DNA of 64,000 nt from Paenibacillus sp. J31TS4 (GCF_018403265.1 NZ_BOSI01000001.1:1116001-1180000), one strand, 5' to 3'. Numbered from the stretch's first letter, positions 1-8,513 are shown. Notes: generated from the letters alone by a model not told the origin. Translations and numbers: made by a program.

Positions 1-827
1 TGCACGGATTGGTACTGCAGCGTCTCCGCAATGCGGGTGATCGTCGTCTCCCCAGCCTGCAGTAGCGTCATCGCACGCATGATGCGCTTCCGGTTCCAGT
101 AGGTTTGCAGGGAGACGCCCATCTCCAGCCGGAACACGTGGGACAGGCGGGAATAGCTGTAACCGAGTGCGTCGGCGATTTCACCCAGCTCACGGATTTG
201 GACAAGATGGCGGTCGATGTAGCGGACTGTCTCATAGACAAGGTCCGCCTTGCCTCCTTCCGGCACCGCCTTCGCCGGCTGCGGGGGCTGAGCGGACCGC
301 CTGCCGCCTGAGGCCTGCCGGTAGCGGCAAAGGAACACGGTGAGACGGTTCAGGCAGGCCTCGCTCGATTCCCGTGCGTACCGGTCTTCCCGGCCCGCCT
401 CCTCCAGCAGCTCTAGCAGGCACGCTTCCAGATTGCCTGCGTCGTCTCTTCCGGCAGGCTCGGCACTCCAATCCGCGAGCTCCGGATAGGCATGCTTCGC
501 CTCCGGAGCCAGCCGGAACGAGGCAACAAGCAGACGGACCGGCTCCTGTCCCTCGCTTCGGATGCGCCAGTCTTCCTTCGGGCCGCCTAGTGCGAATGTC
601 CGCTCCTTCATCGCGAGGCGCTGCTCGCCGATCTCCAGTGTGCCTTCTCCCGACAGAACATAGAGGAGTCGATACGGGCTGGCTTTTTCCTTCTCGCCGC
701 GCAGCTCCCCCGGGAAGCAGCAGTCTCGGAGCTGATCCAGCACGAATCGGCCCAGCGTCAAGGGCCTGTCCAAGTACTTCTTGTCGAATCGGAAATGAGC
801 AGCTTGTGCATCTCTACGGCTTGGCAA
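1..827 (-). CDS. AraC family transcriptional regulator (3' end outside window)
   Basis: The 5' part of an AraC/XylS-type DNA-binding regulator; the C-terminus lies beyond base 1. The best start is a TTG at 827 with a GGGGGG ribosome binding site 6-7 bases upstream; an ATG at 811 is in another frame that stops quickly. The first about 170 residues resemble a cupin-like ligand-binding region (motif LLYVLSGEGTLEIGEQRLAM). The C-terminal part shows the AraC helix-turn-helix pattern (YIDRHLVQIRELGEIADALG, then YSYSRLSHVFRLEMGVSLQT, then the KRIMRAMTLLQAGE helix). It would bind DNA in the cytoplasm and respond to a small ligand, probably a sugar. It is transcribed away from the importer locus at 1186-8379. 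The TTACGA direct repeats at 901-927 lie just upstream of its start and match those upstream of that importer operon, so both may share one regulator. Confidence 0.85.
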   Translation of the reverse strand, partial: MPSRRDAQAAHFRFDKKYLDRPLTLGRFVLDQLRDCCFPGELRGEKEKASPYRLLYVLSGEGTLEIGEQRLAMKERTFALGGPKEDWRIRSEGQEPVRLLVASFRLAPEAKHAYPELADWSAEPAGRDDAGNLEACLLELLEEAGREDRYARESSEACLNRLTVFLCRYRQASGGRRSAQPPQPAKAVPEGGKADLVYETVRYIDRHLVQIRELGEIADALGYSYSRLSHVFRLEMGVSLQTYWNRKRIMRAMTLLQAGETTITRIAETLQYQSV

Positions 828-900
828 GGCGTTCCCCCCTGCAAAACTAAGTGATAGGTTTATTGTGCCGGGTCGCCTGCCGCTGCGGAAGCCTACGATC

Positions 901-927
901 TTACGATATGGGGGAAAATATTACGAA
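901..927. promoter_or_regulatory. Candidate operator: TTACGA direct repeat, 20 bp apart
   Basis: TTACGAT at 901-907 and TTACGAA at 921-927 are in direct orientation with exactly 20 bp start to start, about two helical turns, the geometry used by AraC-type proteins that bind same-face half-sites. The site lies 75-100 bp upstream of the AraC gene start at 827. A near copy with the same spacing occurs at 8470-8497. Binding by the YesN-type regulator at 4622-6214 or by the AraC protein itself is inference. Confidence 0.5.
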
Positions 928-931
928 ATCT

Positions 932-1120
932 CCCCACAAAGTGAAGAGATGTGCTGCAGCCTATTCCTATTACTTTGCGGGGGCCCCGAAGTAACCCCAC
1001 AAAGTGAAGTGAAGCGCTGCAGCTTATTCCTAATACTTTGCGGGGGCCCCATATAACCCCACAAAGTGAAGTGAAGCGCTGTAGCTTATTCCTATTACTT
1101 TGTGGGGGCCCCCAATAAAT
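932..1120. repeat. Three tandem copies of a 62-64 bp imperfect palindrome
   Basis: Units are 932-994, 995-1056 and 1057-1120. Each starts with CCCCACAAAGT and ends with ACTTTGCGGGG or ACTTTGTGGGG followed by GCCCC, so each unit can fold as a long hairpin with a centre around the GCGCTGCAGC segment. Units 2 and 3 are nearly identical; unit 1 is more diverged (GAGATGTGC instead of GTGAAGCGC). A fourth partial start, CCCCGC, follows at 1121. This block fills most of the 358-base gap between 827 and 1186 with no convincing gene. It resembles dispersed palindromic elements of bacterial genomes, but I cannot tell whether it is mobile, an RNA element or a protein-binding array. Confidence 0.85.
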
Positions 1121-1144
1121 CCCCGCAAACATCCCCCGTCCACA

Positions 1145-1174
1145 AAGAAAAAGCCGGGGCAAGTGCCCCGGCTT
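1145..1174 (-). terminator. Rho-independent terminator after the binding-protein gene
   Basis: AAGCCGGGGCA and TGCCCCGGCTT form a perfect stem at 1151-1174. On the minus strand the stem is followed by a T-rich tail. It lies 12 bases past the stop of the gene at 1186-2661 and closes the locus 1186-8379. Confidence 0.85.
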
Positions 1175-1185
1175 AGGATCGCTGT

Positions 1186-2661
1186 TTACTTCTTCGATTT
1201 GGTGTACCAGTCGGACAGCGCCTGGATGACTTCCGTACCGCCCTGCGATTTCCACTGCTGGACGAAGTTGTCGTAGCCCGTCAGCTTCTCGGCGCCGGCG
1301 ATCACCTTGATCAGGTAGTCGGTCTCCAGCTTGTTGAGCTTCTGCATGTTGTTGCCCACGACGGCCAGCGGAGGAGCGAGGAGAGTCGGGTCCTTCACCG
1401 AGTACGGAGCCTGCTTCTGGATTTCCTCGAACGCCTCGTACAGCACCTTGTCCTTGCGGACGCGGAGGAGCCACTGCTCTTCGTACGCTTTGGAATCGGT
1501 ACTGGTCATGAACCAGTCGGCCTGGCCGCGGTCCGTGTTGAAGGCCGGCAGAATTGGCGTCATCTGACCGTTCTCGACTTTGTAATCCACGCCCTCGGTC
1601 CCGATCGCAAGCTCTTTGAACGTTTCCGGCTGTACCTTCAGATCCAGATACTTCATCGCTTCTTCCTTATGCTTGGACGCCTTCGGAATGGCGATGTACC
1701 AGCTGACGCCGCCGCCCTGGAGCCAGTTGCTCTGCTTGCCATCCTTGCCCTTGAGCGCCGGAATGATGGTAATTTTGGCGTTCGGCAATGTCTTCTGGAG
1801 CGCTTCGGTCGTTGCCGGCGCTACGCCCCAGCCGTACTCCATCATGGCCGCTTTGCCGCTTGTGAACTTCTGCTGGATAGTAGCGGCTTTGTTGACCGGC
1901 CACTCCGTGTCGATGAGCCCCTCGCTGTAGAGCTTGTTCATGAACGCGAGGTATTCCTTCATGTTCGGATCCTCGAGACGGTGGATCAGCTTGCCCGCCT
2001 GGTCCTCCCACGAGGTCTGGATGCCGAACGCGCCTGCGATTTCCGGTACGATGCCGTTGAAGCCTGTGAGCGGAATGATGTTTTTCTTTTCTTTGATCGC
2101 CTTGAGCAGGTTGTAGAATTCGTCGGTCGTCGTCGGCACCTTCATGCCGAGATCGTCGAGGATGTCCTGGCGGATGGCCAGCGAGCTGCCGACGAACGCG
2201 CGCGGATGCTTCTCCGGGATGCCGTAGATTTTGCCGTCTACCTTCGCGTTCTCGAACGTTTCCTTGTCGTTGACGCTCAGCAGCGTCTTGCCGTACTTGC
2301 TCAGCAGATCGTCCAGCGGCTCGAGCGCGCCCTGCGCCGCCAGCCGGTTGTACTGCGAGCCGGACAGCTTGAGGATGTCGTACGGTTCCTTGTTGGCCAT
2401 CAGCAAGTTGAGCTTGTCGTCCGCGTTCTCAAGCGGAAGCGTCTCGTACTTTACTTTGTAGCCTGTCTTTTCTTCGAGAAACTTCGCTACCGGATCGGAG
2501 TTCGGATCAAAGTTCCGCGCGAACCCGAGCTGGCGCAGCTCCGGCTTCGCCCCGCCTTCCTCTCCTTTGCCGCTTGTCGTCGAGTCGTTTCCGCCGCCGC
2601 AGCCGGCCATCAATGTAACCGCTAACGATAAGCTGACTGCTCCCGTAATCCCCTTCTTCAT
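1186..2661 (-). CDS. Extracellular solute-binding lipoprotein of a CUT1 ABC importer
   Basis: A 491-residue binding protein, the usual size for LplA/YtcQ-type lipoproteins. It begins with a lysine-containing n-region, a hydrophobic core and a lipobox at about residues 18-21 (LMAGC), so it should be lipidated and held on the outer face of the membrane. The mature part has the typical SBP pattern (TTTDEFYNLLKAIKEKK, then a FTSGKAAMMEYGWG motif). It delivers a carbohydrate, probably an oligosaccharide, to the permeases at 6497-8379. It is the last gene of the locus, directly after the histidine kinase, which is unusual because the binding protein normally sits with its permeases. A strong terminator follows. 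The substrate cannot be read from the sequence. Confidence 0.9.
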   Translation of the reverse strand: MKKGITGAVSLSLAVTLMAGCGGGNDSTTSGKGEEGGAKPELRQLGFARNFDPNSDPVAKFLEEKTGYKVKYETLPLENADDKLNLLMANKEPYDILKLSGSQYNRLAAQGALEPLDDLLSKYGKTLLSVNDKETFENAKVDGKIYGIPEKHPRAFVGSSLAIRQDILDDLGMKVPTTTDEFYNLLKAIKEKKNIIPLTGFNGIVPEIAGAFGIQTSWEDQAGKLIHRLEDPNMKEYLAFMNKLYSEGLIDTEWPVNKAATIQQKFTSGKAAMMEYGWGVAPATTEALQKTLPNAKITIIPALKGKDGKQSNWLQGGGVSWYIAIPKASKHKEEAMKYLDLKVQPETFKELAIGTEGVDYKVENGQMTPILPAFNTDRGQADWFMTSTDSKAYEEQWLLRVRKDKVLYEAFEEIQKQAPYSVKDPTLLAPPLAVVGNNMQKLNKLETDYLIKVIAGAEKLTGYDNFVQQWKSQGGTEVIQALSDWYTKSKK

Positions 2662-2767
2662 GTCGCTTCCCCCATCTTTGTTGTGATTGTGTAAAGGCTT
2701 TCCCTTGAGCTAACGTTACCATGAATAAAGAGATCGGTATTTGTCGAAAGATGCTCCTTTTGTTGTC

Positions 2768-4618
2768 CTAAGTCACTTCGCGCCGGCCGCCGGCCTCTCC
2801 ATGGCCGTCCTCATCGCCGGATGCGGGAGCTTCCCCCGGAGGGAGCGCAGGGAAGACCACCGTGACGCGAGTGCCCCGGCCCGGCTCGCTGGCAAAGGAA
2901 AGCCCGTACTCCTCGCCGTAATACAGCTTGATCTTCTCCATGACGTTCTGGATGCCGTAGCCGCCGTCCGGATCCTTACCCGCCAGCCTCTCAAGCTGCT
3001 GCTGGGTCATGCCGACGCCGTCGTCCTCGACGACAAGCACGATCCGTCCGTTCTCCAGCCGGCCGGTGATCCGGATGGTCCCGGTCTTGTCCTCCCGCTC
3101 CTGAATGCCGTGGAGGACCGAGTTCTCGACGATCGGCTGAAGAACGATCTTGACGGTGGCGTACTGCTCAAGACCGGGATCGAGATCCACCTCATGACGG
3201 ATCCGTCCGCCAAACCGCTTGTTCTGAATCTCCAGATACGTGCGCACATGCTCGATCTCCTCGCCGATCGTGATGATGTCCCGCCCTTTGCTTAGGCTGA
3301 GGCGGAAAAATTTGGCGAGGCTGCCGACCACGCTGCTGATCTCCGGCGCCCGGTGCTTCATAGCGAGCCAATGGATCATATCGAGCGTGTTATACAGAAA
3401 ATGCGGATTGATCTGCGCCTGCAGCGCCTTGAGCTCCGCGCTCTTCTTGAGCACTTCCTCTTGGTACTTTTCCTTGATGAGGCGCTGCATCGTATCGCTC
3501 ATCCGGTAGAAGGAGGACTGCAGCACGCCGAGCTCGTCCGAGCTGTCGACCGGCTGCCGGACGTCCCACTTCTCCACCTCGATCTTGCCGAACTGATAGA
3601 CGAGCAGGCGGATGCGGCGCGTCAAATTCTCGGCCAGCCAGACGGCAATAACGGCCGCCAGCAGGAGGACGATCGCCAGCACCGCGATCTGGTAGCTGGC
3701 CAGCATGCTGCTCGGCTCGGTCAGCTCCTTCTCGGGAATGAGCGCGACGAGCTTCCAGTTCGTCCCCTGAATCTGCCGGTAGATCAGCTTGGAGGCGTGG
3801 TTCTCCCATTTGACCGTTTCCGTCCCTTTGTCGGTCTTGAACAAGCCCGACTGCCCTGGCAGCGCGTCCAGCTTGGTGCCGATGCGCGACGAATCAAGGC
3901 CCGAGATGATCGTGCCTTCCCGGTCGATCAGGTAGACTTGGCCGTTGCGCGTAATGTTCGTCTGCCGGATGATGTCGCTGATCGAGCTCTCAAGCACGTC
4001 TATGGCGACGACGCCGATCGGGCTGCCCGTATAGCCGTTATCAAGCAGGGGGCGCAGGCAGGAAAGGATGCTCTGCTTGCCCCGGCTGTCCTTATAGTCG
4101 TACTCGTATGTGCCCTGGCAGTAAATGCCGTCCGTGTTGGTCAGCATATCCTTGTACCAGCGTTCTTCCACAACCGGCTTCATGTCGAGGAACGTACTGT
4201 CTTCCCGGGAATAGATGGCGGGTGTCCGCACGAACAGCCGGGTGCTGTAAATCTCCCGGCTGTTGCTGACCGAGCGGATAATGTCCTGCAGCTTCCAGTA
4301 ATCGTCGATCTGCTCGCCGAGCGGATAGCTCTGTTCGCCTCGAATCAGAATTTCGTTCAGCGTTTTGTCCATGAACAGCATGCTGGAGACATCCTTGACG
4401 TTGTCCAGCTTGTAGGAGATGAACTGGCTCGCCTGCTCGAACGACTTGCCGGTCGATTCCACGACCTGCTCCTCGATGAGCCCCGCCGTTTTTTGATAGG
4501 AGATATAGGAGATGAGGCCGACAGTCGCGGCGATGAGCAGCCCGAACGAGAGCAGCAGCTTGTACTTGATACGCAGATCGGCAAGAAATCTCTGCACCGG
4601 CCGGAAGAAGGCCTTCAT
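2768..4618 (-). CDS. YesM-type sensor histidine kinase
   Basis: A 616-residue membrane sensor kinase. TM1 is at about 18-42 and TM2 at about 308-328, enclosing a roughly 265-residue extracytoplasmic Cache-like sensor. A HAMP region follows, then the His_kinase motif NPHFLYN with the phospho-acceptor His at about 406. The ATPase domain shows the N box (ENSVLHG, about 498), G1 (EDDGVGM, about 531) and G2 (GGYGIQNVM, about 552). It would phosphorylate the adjacent regulator at 4622-6214, whose stop codon is 3 bases before this start. Such kinases sense the presence of extracellular sugars or their loaded binding protein; the latter would fit with the SBP gene directly downstream. Signal identity is unknown. 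Confidence 0.93.
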   Translation of the reverse strand: MKAFFRPVQRFLADLRIKYKLLLSFGLLIAATVGLISYISYQKTAGLIEEQVVESTGKSFEQASQFISYKLDNVKDVSSMLFMDKTLNEILIRGEQSYPLGEQIDDYWKLQDIIRSVSNSREIYSTRLFVRTPAIYSREDSTFLDMKPVVEERWYKDMLTNTDGIYCQGTYEYDYKDSRGKQSILSCLRPLLDNGYTGSPIGVVAIDVLESSISDIIRQTNITRNGQVYLIDREGTIISGLDSSRIGTKLDALPGQSGLFKTDKGTETVKWENHASKLIYRQIQGTNWKLVALIPEKELTEPSSMLASYQIAVLAIVLLLAAVIAVWLAENLTRRIRLLVYQFGKIEVEKWDVRQPVDSSDELGVLQSSFYRMSDTMQRLIKEKYQEEVLKKSAELKALQAQINPHFLYNTLDMIHWLAMKHRAPEISSVVGSLAKFFRLSLSKGRDIITIGEEIEHVRTYLEIQNKRFGGRIRHEVDLDPGLEQYATVKIVLQPIVENSVLHGIQEREDKTGTIRITGRLENGRIVLVVEDDGVGMTQQQLERLAGKDPDGGYGIQNVMEKIKLYYGEEYGLSFASEPGRGTRVTVVFPALPPGEAPASGDEDGHGEAGGRREVT

Positions 4619-4621
4619 GCG

Positions 4622-6214
4622 CTACCCCGTCCCTTCTTCCATCGTGTCCCGGTACTCCGACGGGTTCATGCCGGTCTGCTTGCGGAACACCTTGGCAAAA
4701 TAATTCGCGTCCTGGTAACCGACGAACCGGGAAATCTCATACAGCTTCAGGCTGCGGTCCCGAAGCAGCATCTTGGCTCGTTCGATCCGGAATTGCGTTA
4801 TATAATCGTTGATGGAGATGCCCTTCTCTTTTTTGAACAGAAGGCAGAGGTAGGTCGGCGTCAGATAGACGTGCCCGGCGATCGCCGCGATCGATACATC
4901 GTTGTTGTACTGCTCCTGAATATACCGGATCACCTCGCGGATGACCGACTTCTCGGTCGGCTGTCCGCCCAGCTCGGCGCTTTCGCGGACAATCTCCAGC
5001 CGGCGCATGAGGAAGCTGCGAATCGTGTACAGCTCGCCCGTCAGGAACACCGAGAACCAGAGCTCGTCCTTCTCGAATTCCCACATCGCCTCCGGATAAA
5101 GCTTGGTCAGCGCCACGTACCAGCGGAACAGCTTTTTGCGCACCGCGTCGATGTTCCGCTCGGGAAACAGCAGGAGCTCGTTCACCGTCTGATCGAGCAG
5201 TTCGATCGCTGCGCCGATATCCTTGCGCCGGAGAGCCTCCTCATACCGGATATAGCCCTGCTTGTCGAACAGCTGCAGCGACGCGGTCTTCTCCTGCGGC
5301 GGGAGCTCGCGATACCAGATCGCCGTGTTCCAGCCCCGATAGAAATGGAACGGAAGCGCCTTCAACGCCTGCTCATAAGAAGCATGCACCGCCGCCGGAT
5401 GACGGCTGATCTCGCCGACTCCCGCGACGAGCCGCACTTCCGGCCTCGCGTCTCCACGGCCTTTGCCGGTCAGCTTGTTCAGCCATAGGGCGAGTCCTTC
5501 CAGGCTGTGCTCCGACGGAACGGCGACAATTGCAACGCCCGTGCCGTCGAGTAAGGCCGCCAAGAGCGGCAGCTCCGCCGCCTCCGCCGCCTGCTCCGCT
5601 TCCTCCCGCCACTGCTCCCAGCCCGCTTCGTCCTTGGCCAGGAAGGCGCAGGCCGCGTAGAGTCCCTCGAGGGGAAAATCAGGCCGGAACAGGCGCATCT
5701 CCTCCCGCACCGACGGCCAATCCGGGTCGGAGGGAGACGTGAGCCGAAGCAGCTGCTTTACCAGGCGGCCGGTGAGCTCTGGCCGGCCGCTGTCCAGCTT
5801 TCGCTGCATCGCTTCCACCTCGGTGCGCTGGCGTGCAGCTTCTCGGAACTCTGCCGCCAGTCGTCCCAGCAGCTCCTCCAGCTCATGAATTTGAACAGGC
5901 TTCTCTATATAATCCACCGCGTGGAGCTGAATCGCCTTCTTGAGATATGGCGTATCCGAATAGCCGCTTAGGAAGACGATCTTGCAGTCGCCGTCTTCCA
6001 GCCGGATCTTCTCCGCCATCTCGAGTCCGTCCATGCGCGGCATGCGGACGTCGCACAGCACGAGATCGGGTCCCGCCTCTCGGAACTTCTCGAGCCCCTG
6101 CACGCCATCCGCGGCCTCCGCCACGACGGAAAAGCCGAGCTCCTGCCAGGCTACGAATTCGCGCAGGCCGTCGCGGGTCATTTCTTCGTCATCCACCAGC
6201 ATCACTTTGATCAT
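4622..6214 (-). CDS. YesN-type response regulator with AraC DNA-binding domain
   Basis: A 530-residue response regulator. The start at 6214 (MIKVMLVDDEE) was chosen because an AGAGGTGAAG ribosome binding site precedes it and it opens directly with the receiver domain; a longer reading to 6313 has no support. Acidic residues lie at 8-9, the phospho-acceptor Asp at about 55 (LCDVRMP) and the conserved Lys near 106 (IEKP). A long middle region precedes a C-terminal AraC helix-turn-helix domain (about 430-528, ending FRKQTGMNPSEYRD). It should activate the importer genes when phosphorylated by the kinase at 2768-4618. The paired TTACGA half-sites at 8470-8497 and 901-927 are candidate binding sites (inference). 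Confidence 0.93.
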   Translation of the reverse strand: MIKVMLVDDEEMTRDGLREFVAWQELGFSVVAEAADGVQGLEKFREAGPDLVLCDVRMPRMDGLEMAEKIRLEDGDCKIVFLSGYSDTPYLKKAIQLHAVDYIEKPVQIHELEELLGRLAAEFREAARQRTEVEAMQRKLDSGRPELTGRLVKQLLRLTSPSDPDWPSVREEMRLFRPDFPLEGLYAACAFLAKDEAGWEQWREEAEQAAEAAELPLLAALLDGTGVAIVAVPSEHSLEGLALWLNKLTGKGRGDARPEVRLVAGVGEISRHPAAVHASYEQALKALPFHFYRGWNTAIWYRELPPQEKTASLQLFDKQGYIRYEEALRRKDIGAAIELLDQTVNELLLFPERNIDAVRKKLFRWYVALTKLYPEAMWEFEKDELWFSVFLTGELYTIRSFLMRRLEIVRESAELGGQPTEKSVIREVIRYIQEQYNNDVSIAAIAGHVYLTPTYLCLLFKKEKGISINDYITQFRIERAKMLLRDRSLKLYEISRFVGYQDANYFAKVFRKQTGMNPSEYRDTMEEGTG

Positions 6215-6359
6215 TCTCTTCACCTCTTCTGTCCTTGCCCAGCCCCATGCAGCGCACGGCCGGCTTAAGCCGCCGGTTCTCCAGTCCGGGCTCTCCAGCC
6301 GCTTTTCGACCACGGAGAGGCCCGCCCGCTGCCGCAGGCGTATAGCAGCAATCCCCTAT

Positions 6360-6388
6360 ATTGTAGCAAACCTACCGTACACCTGAGC
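6360..6388 (-). promoter_or_regulatory. Possible extended -10 promoter for the RR-HK-SBP genes
   Basis: On the minus strand TGCTACAAT (6360-6368) fits an extended -10 element about 145 bases upstream of the regulator start at 6214. No good -35 hexamer is visible at 17 bp. Together with the hairpin at 6431-6479 it suggests that the two-component genes can be transcribed separately from the permeases. Confidence 0.4.
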
Positions 6389-6430
6389 AGGTCATTCTGT
6401 TTCCATTCGTCGAACGTTCGGCGCTTAATG

Positions 6431-6479
6431 CGAAAAGAGCCCGGCAGAGGGACTCAAATCCGAGTCCCCCTCCAGGGCT
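6431..6479 (-). terminator. Imperfect terminator-like hairpin after the permeases
   Basis: On the minus strand AGCCCTGGAGGGGGACTC pairs imperfectly with GAGTCCCTCTGCCGGGCT, followed by CTTTTCG. It lies 18 bases past the permease stop at 6497 and may attenuate reading into the two-component genes. Confidence 0.5.
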
Positions 6480-6496
6480 TTGCTGCTATCCGCCGG

Positions 6497-7420
6497 TCAG
6501 CCTTTGACCGAGCCGACGAGTACGCCTTTGACGAAGTGCTTTTGCAGGAACGGGTACACGCACAGGATCGGCACCGTCGCCGTAATGATCGAAGCGGCCT
6601 GCACCGCCTCGGGCGCCTTGTTCAGGTCGTTGTTGATGTCGATTTCGCCCGCCAGCTTCATGACCTCGCTGGTGGAGGCGATAAGCTCCTTAAGATACAG
6701 CTGCAGCGGCTTGAGCGCCGGGTCCGTCACGTACACGAGAGCGTTGAAGTAGCTGTTCCAGAGCGTAACCGCGTAGAACAAACCGATGGTCGCCATGACC
6801 GGCATCGACAGCGGCAGCATGATGCTGAACAGAATGCGGACATTGCTGGCGCCGTCGAGCTTGGCGGACTCCTCCAGGCTGTCCGGCAGTCCTTCAAAGT
6901 AGTTCTTGACGATCAGCATATTGAACACGCTGATCATGCCCGGCACGAATAGTGACCAGACCGTATTGACAAGACCAAGCTTTTGCATGAGCAGGTAGGT
7001 CGGGATGAGGCCACCGTTGAACAGCATGGTGAAGATAAAGATCAGGAGAAAGGACTTGCGTCCAGACAAGTAAGTCTTGGACAAAGGATACGCGGACAGC
7101 ACCGTCATGAGCAGACTGCAGAAGGTGCCGACGACCGTAATGAAAACCGTGATCTTGAACGAGTTCAAAAACTGCTTATTCCCCAGCACCCATTGGTAGG
7201 TGCCGATCTGGAAGTCGATCGGGTACAGCGTGACCATGCCCGAGATGACGGCGGCCTCGCTGCTGAGTGATTTGGCGATGATGTTCAGGAAAGGAAACAG
7301 GGTGGCGATGCCGAGCAGCGTGAAGAGGATGTAGACGCAGACGGTAAAAATCCGTTCGCCCAGCGACTCCTTGATCGCCCCTCGTTTGCCGGCCGGCCGC
7401 GACAGCATATTTTGCGCCAT
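6497..7420 (-). CDS. Carbohydrate ABC transporter permease (LplC/YtcP type)
   Basis: A 307-residue inner-membrane permease of the CUT1 family (MalG/AraQ branch). The start was set at the ATG at 7420, which overlaps the previous gene's stop (TAATG) and has GGAAGGAG 9 bases upstream; 11 upstream residues in the open frame lack support. It has six predicted membrane segments and the cytoplasmic EAA-type loop (DSLEESAKLDGASNVRI, about 190-206) that docks on the ATPase. The C-terminus KGVLVGSVKG is characteristic of this subfamily. It pairs with the permease at 7420-8379. No ATPase is encoded in this locus, so it must share one. Confidence 0.92.
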   Translation of the reverse strand: MAQNMLSRPAGKRGAIKESLGERIFTVCVYILFTLLGIATLFPFLNIIAKSLSSEAAVISGMVTLYPIDFQIGTYQWVLGNKQFLNSFKITVFITVVGTFCSLLMTVLSAYPLSKTYLSGRKSFLLIFIFTMLFNGGLIPTYLLMQKLGLVNTVWSLFVPGMISVFNMLIVKNYFEGLPDSLEESAKLDGASNVRILFSIMLPLSMPVMATIGLFYAVTLWNSYFNALVYVTDPALKPLQLYLKELIASTSEVMKLAGEIDINNDLNKAPEAVQAASIITATVPILCVYPFLQKHFVKGVLVGSVKG

Positions 7421-8379
7421 TACCAGATGCTCCTTCCCATATATTTTCTGCAAAGCCAGTTGCCCGAGATGATCAGGATGAACGCGACGACTGATTCAAA
7501 CAGGCCGACGGCGGTCGAGAAGCTGTAGTCCGAGGCGCCCAGACCGACGCGGTACACATAAGTGCCGATGACGTCTGCGACGTTGTAGACGACCGGGTTG
7601 TACATAACGAGAATCTGCTCGGTGCCCGCCTCGAGCATGTTGCCGAGACGAAGAATGAGCATCAGGACGATCGTCGATGCCATGCCGGGCAGGGTCACGT
7701 AGCGAATTTGCTGGAACTTGTTCGCTCCGTCCATCTTGGCCGCTTCATACAGCTGCGGGTCGATGGAGGAGATAGCCGCCAGGTAGACGATCGTGCCCCA
7801 GCCGACTTCCTTCCATCCCTCCGTCGTGACGAGCAGGGAGCGGAAGATGCCCGGATCCATGAAGAAAGCGATCGGCTGGCCGCCGAGCTTGACGATCAGG
7901 GCGTTGACGAGACCCCCGTTGACCGAGAGCAGATTGATGAACAGACCGCTGACGATAACCCACGAGATGAAGTGGGGCAAGTAGATGACCGACTGGACGA
8001 CGCGCTTGAACATCATCTTGCGCACTTCGTTCAGCAGCACCGCGATGAGAATCGGCGCCGGGAACAGGAACACGAGCTTAAATACGCTAATGGCGAGCGT
8101 ATTCGTCAGCACGCTGTAGAATTGGTCGTTGTGCAGCAGCTTTTCAAAATGCTTCAGGCCGACCCATGGGCTGTCCCCAATGCCACGGAAAATGCTGAAG
8201 TCCTGAAAGGCGATAATAAGTCCGTACATCGGCGTGTATTTGAAGATGAGGAGGAAGAGCAAGCCGGGGACGAGCATCAGGTAAAGGTCCCACTCTTTCC
8301 GGAATTTCCCCCACTTCTCGCGCCTTCCCTGCGCCGGCTTCTTTTTTGGTACTGGCTTTGTCTTGGATGCGAGGTCCAT
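7420..8379 (-). CDS. ABC transporter permease (LplB type)
   Basis: A 319-residue permease of the LplB/MalF-like branch. Diagnostic motifs are the FKYTPMYGLIIAFQDF segment after TM1 and the EAA-like loop DPQLYEAAKMDGANKFQQIR that contacts the ATPase. The C-terminus CRKYMGRSIW is typical of LplB relatives. The start ATG at 8379 is preceded by GGAAGG at 7-8 bases. It is the first gene of the importer operon and is translationally coupled to the second permease through TAATG. It would form the heterodimeric membrane channel for the sugar bound by the lipoprotein at 1186-2661. A candidate operator lies about 90-115 bases upstream. Confidence 0.92.
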   Translation of the reverse strand: MDLASKTKPVPKKKPAQGRREKWGKFRKEWDLYLMLVPGLLFLLIFKYTPMYGLIIAFQDFSIFRGIGDSPWVGLKHFEKLLHNDQFYSVLTNTLAISVFKLVFLFPAPILIAVLLNEVRKMMFKRVVQSVIYLPHFISWVIVSGLFINLLSVNGGLVNALIVKLGGQPIAFFMDPGIFRSLLVTTEGWKEVGWGTIVYLAAISSIDPQLYEAAKMDGANKFQQIRYVTLPGMASTIVLMLILRLGNMLEAGTEQILVMYNPVVYNVADVIGTYVYRVGLGASDYSFSTAVGLFESVVAFILIISGNWLCRKYMGRSIW

Positions 8380-8469
8380 GCAAGCGCCTTCCTTTCCGTT
8401 CGAAAATAGATCAGTCTAAGCCTTGTCCTTATTGTCATCCGAAACGGAAGGAGCGAAAATATTGCAATC

Positions 8470-8497
8470 TTACGATTACCAAGAATATTTTACGATT
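8470..8497. promoter_or_regulatory. Candidate operator upstream of the importer operon
   Basis: TTACGATT at 8470-8477 and again at 8490-8497, same orientation, exactly 20 bp apart. It shares half-site and spacing with 901-927, and both have an AATAT element between the half-sites. The position about 90-118 bp upstream of the start codon at 8379 fits an activator site for a YesN-type regulator. Confidence 0.55.
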
Positions 8498-8513
8498 GTA
8501 AAGACGGGACATA

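Noticed and set aside
932-1120. CRISPR array
   Set aside because: The units are directly adjacent with no unique spacers, are themselves palindromes of 62-64 bp, and no cas genes are nearby.
865-1474. Small proteins read through the tandem repeats on both strands
   Set aside because: The reading frames are made of the repeated palindrome itself, lack ribosome binding sites and overlap the real binding-protein gene; translation is most likely an artefact of the repeat.
3353-5488. 711-codon plus-strand reading frame
   Set aside because: It is antisense to the clear histidine kinase and response regulator genes. High GC leaves long open antisense frames; the translation is Arg/Leu/Gln-rich with no recognisable domain.
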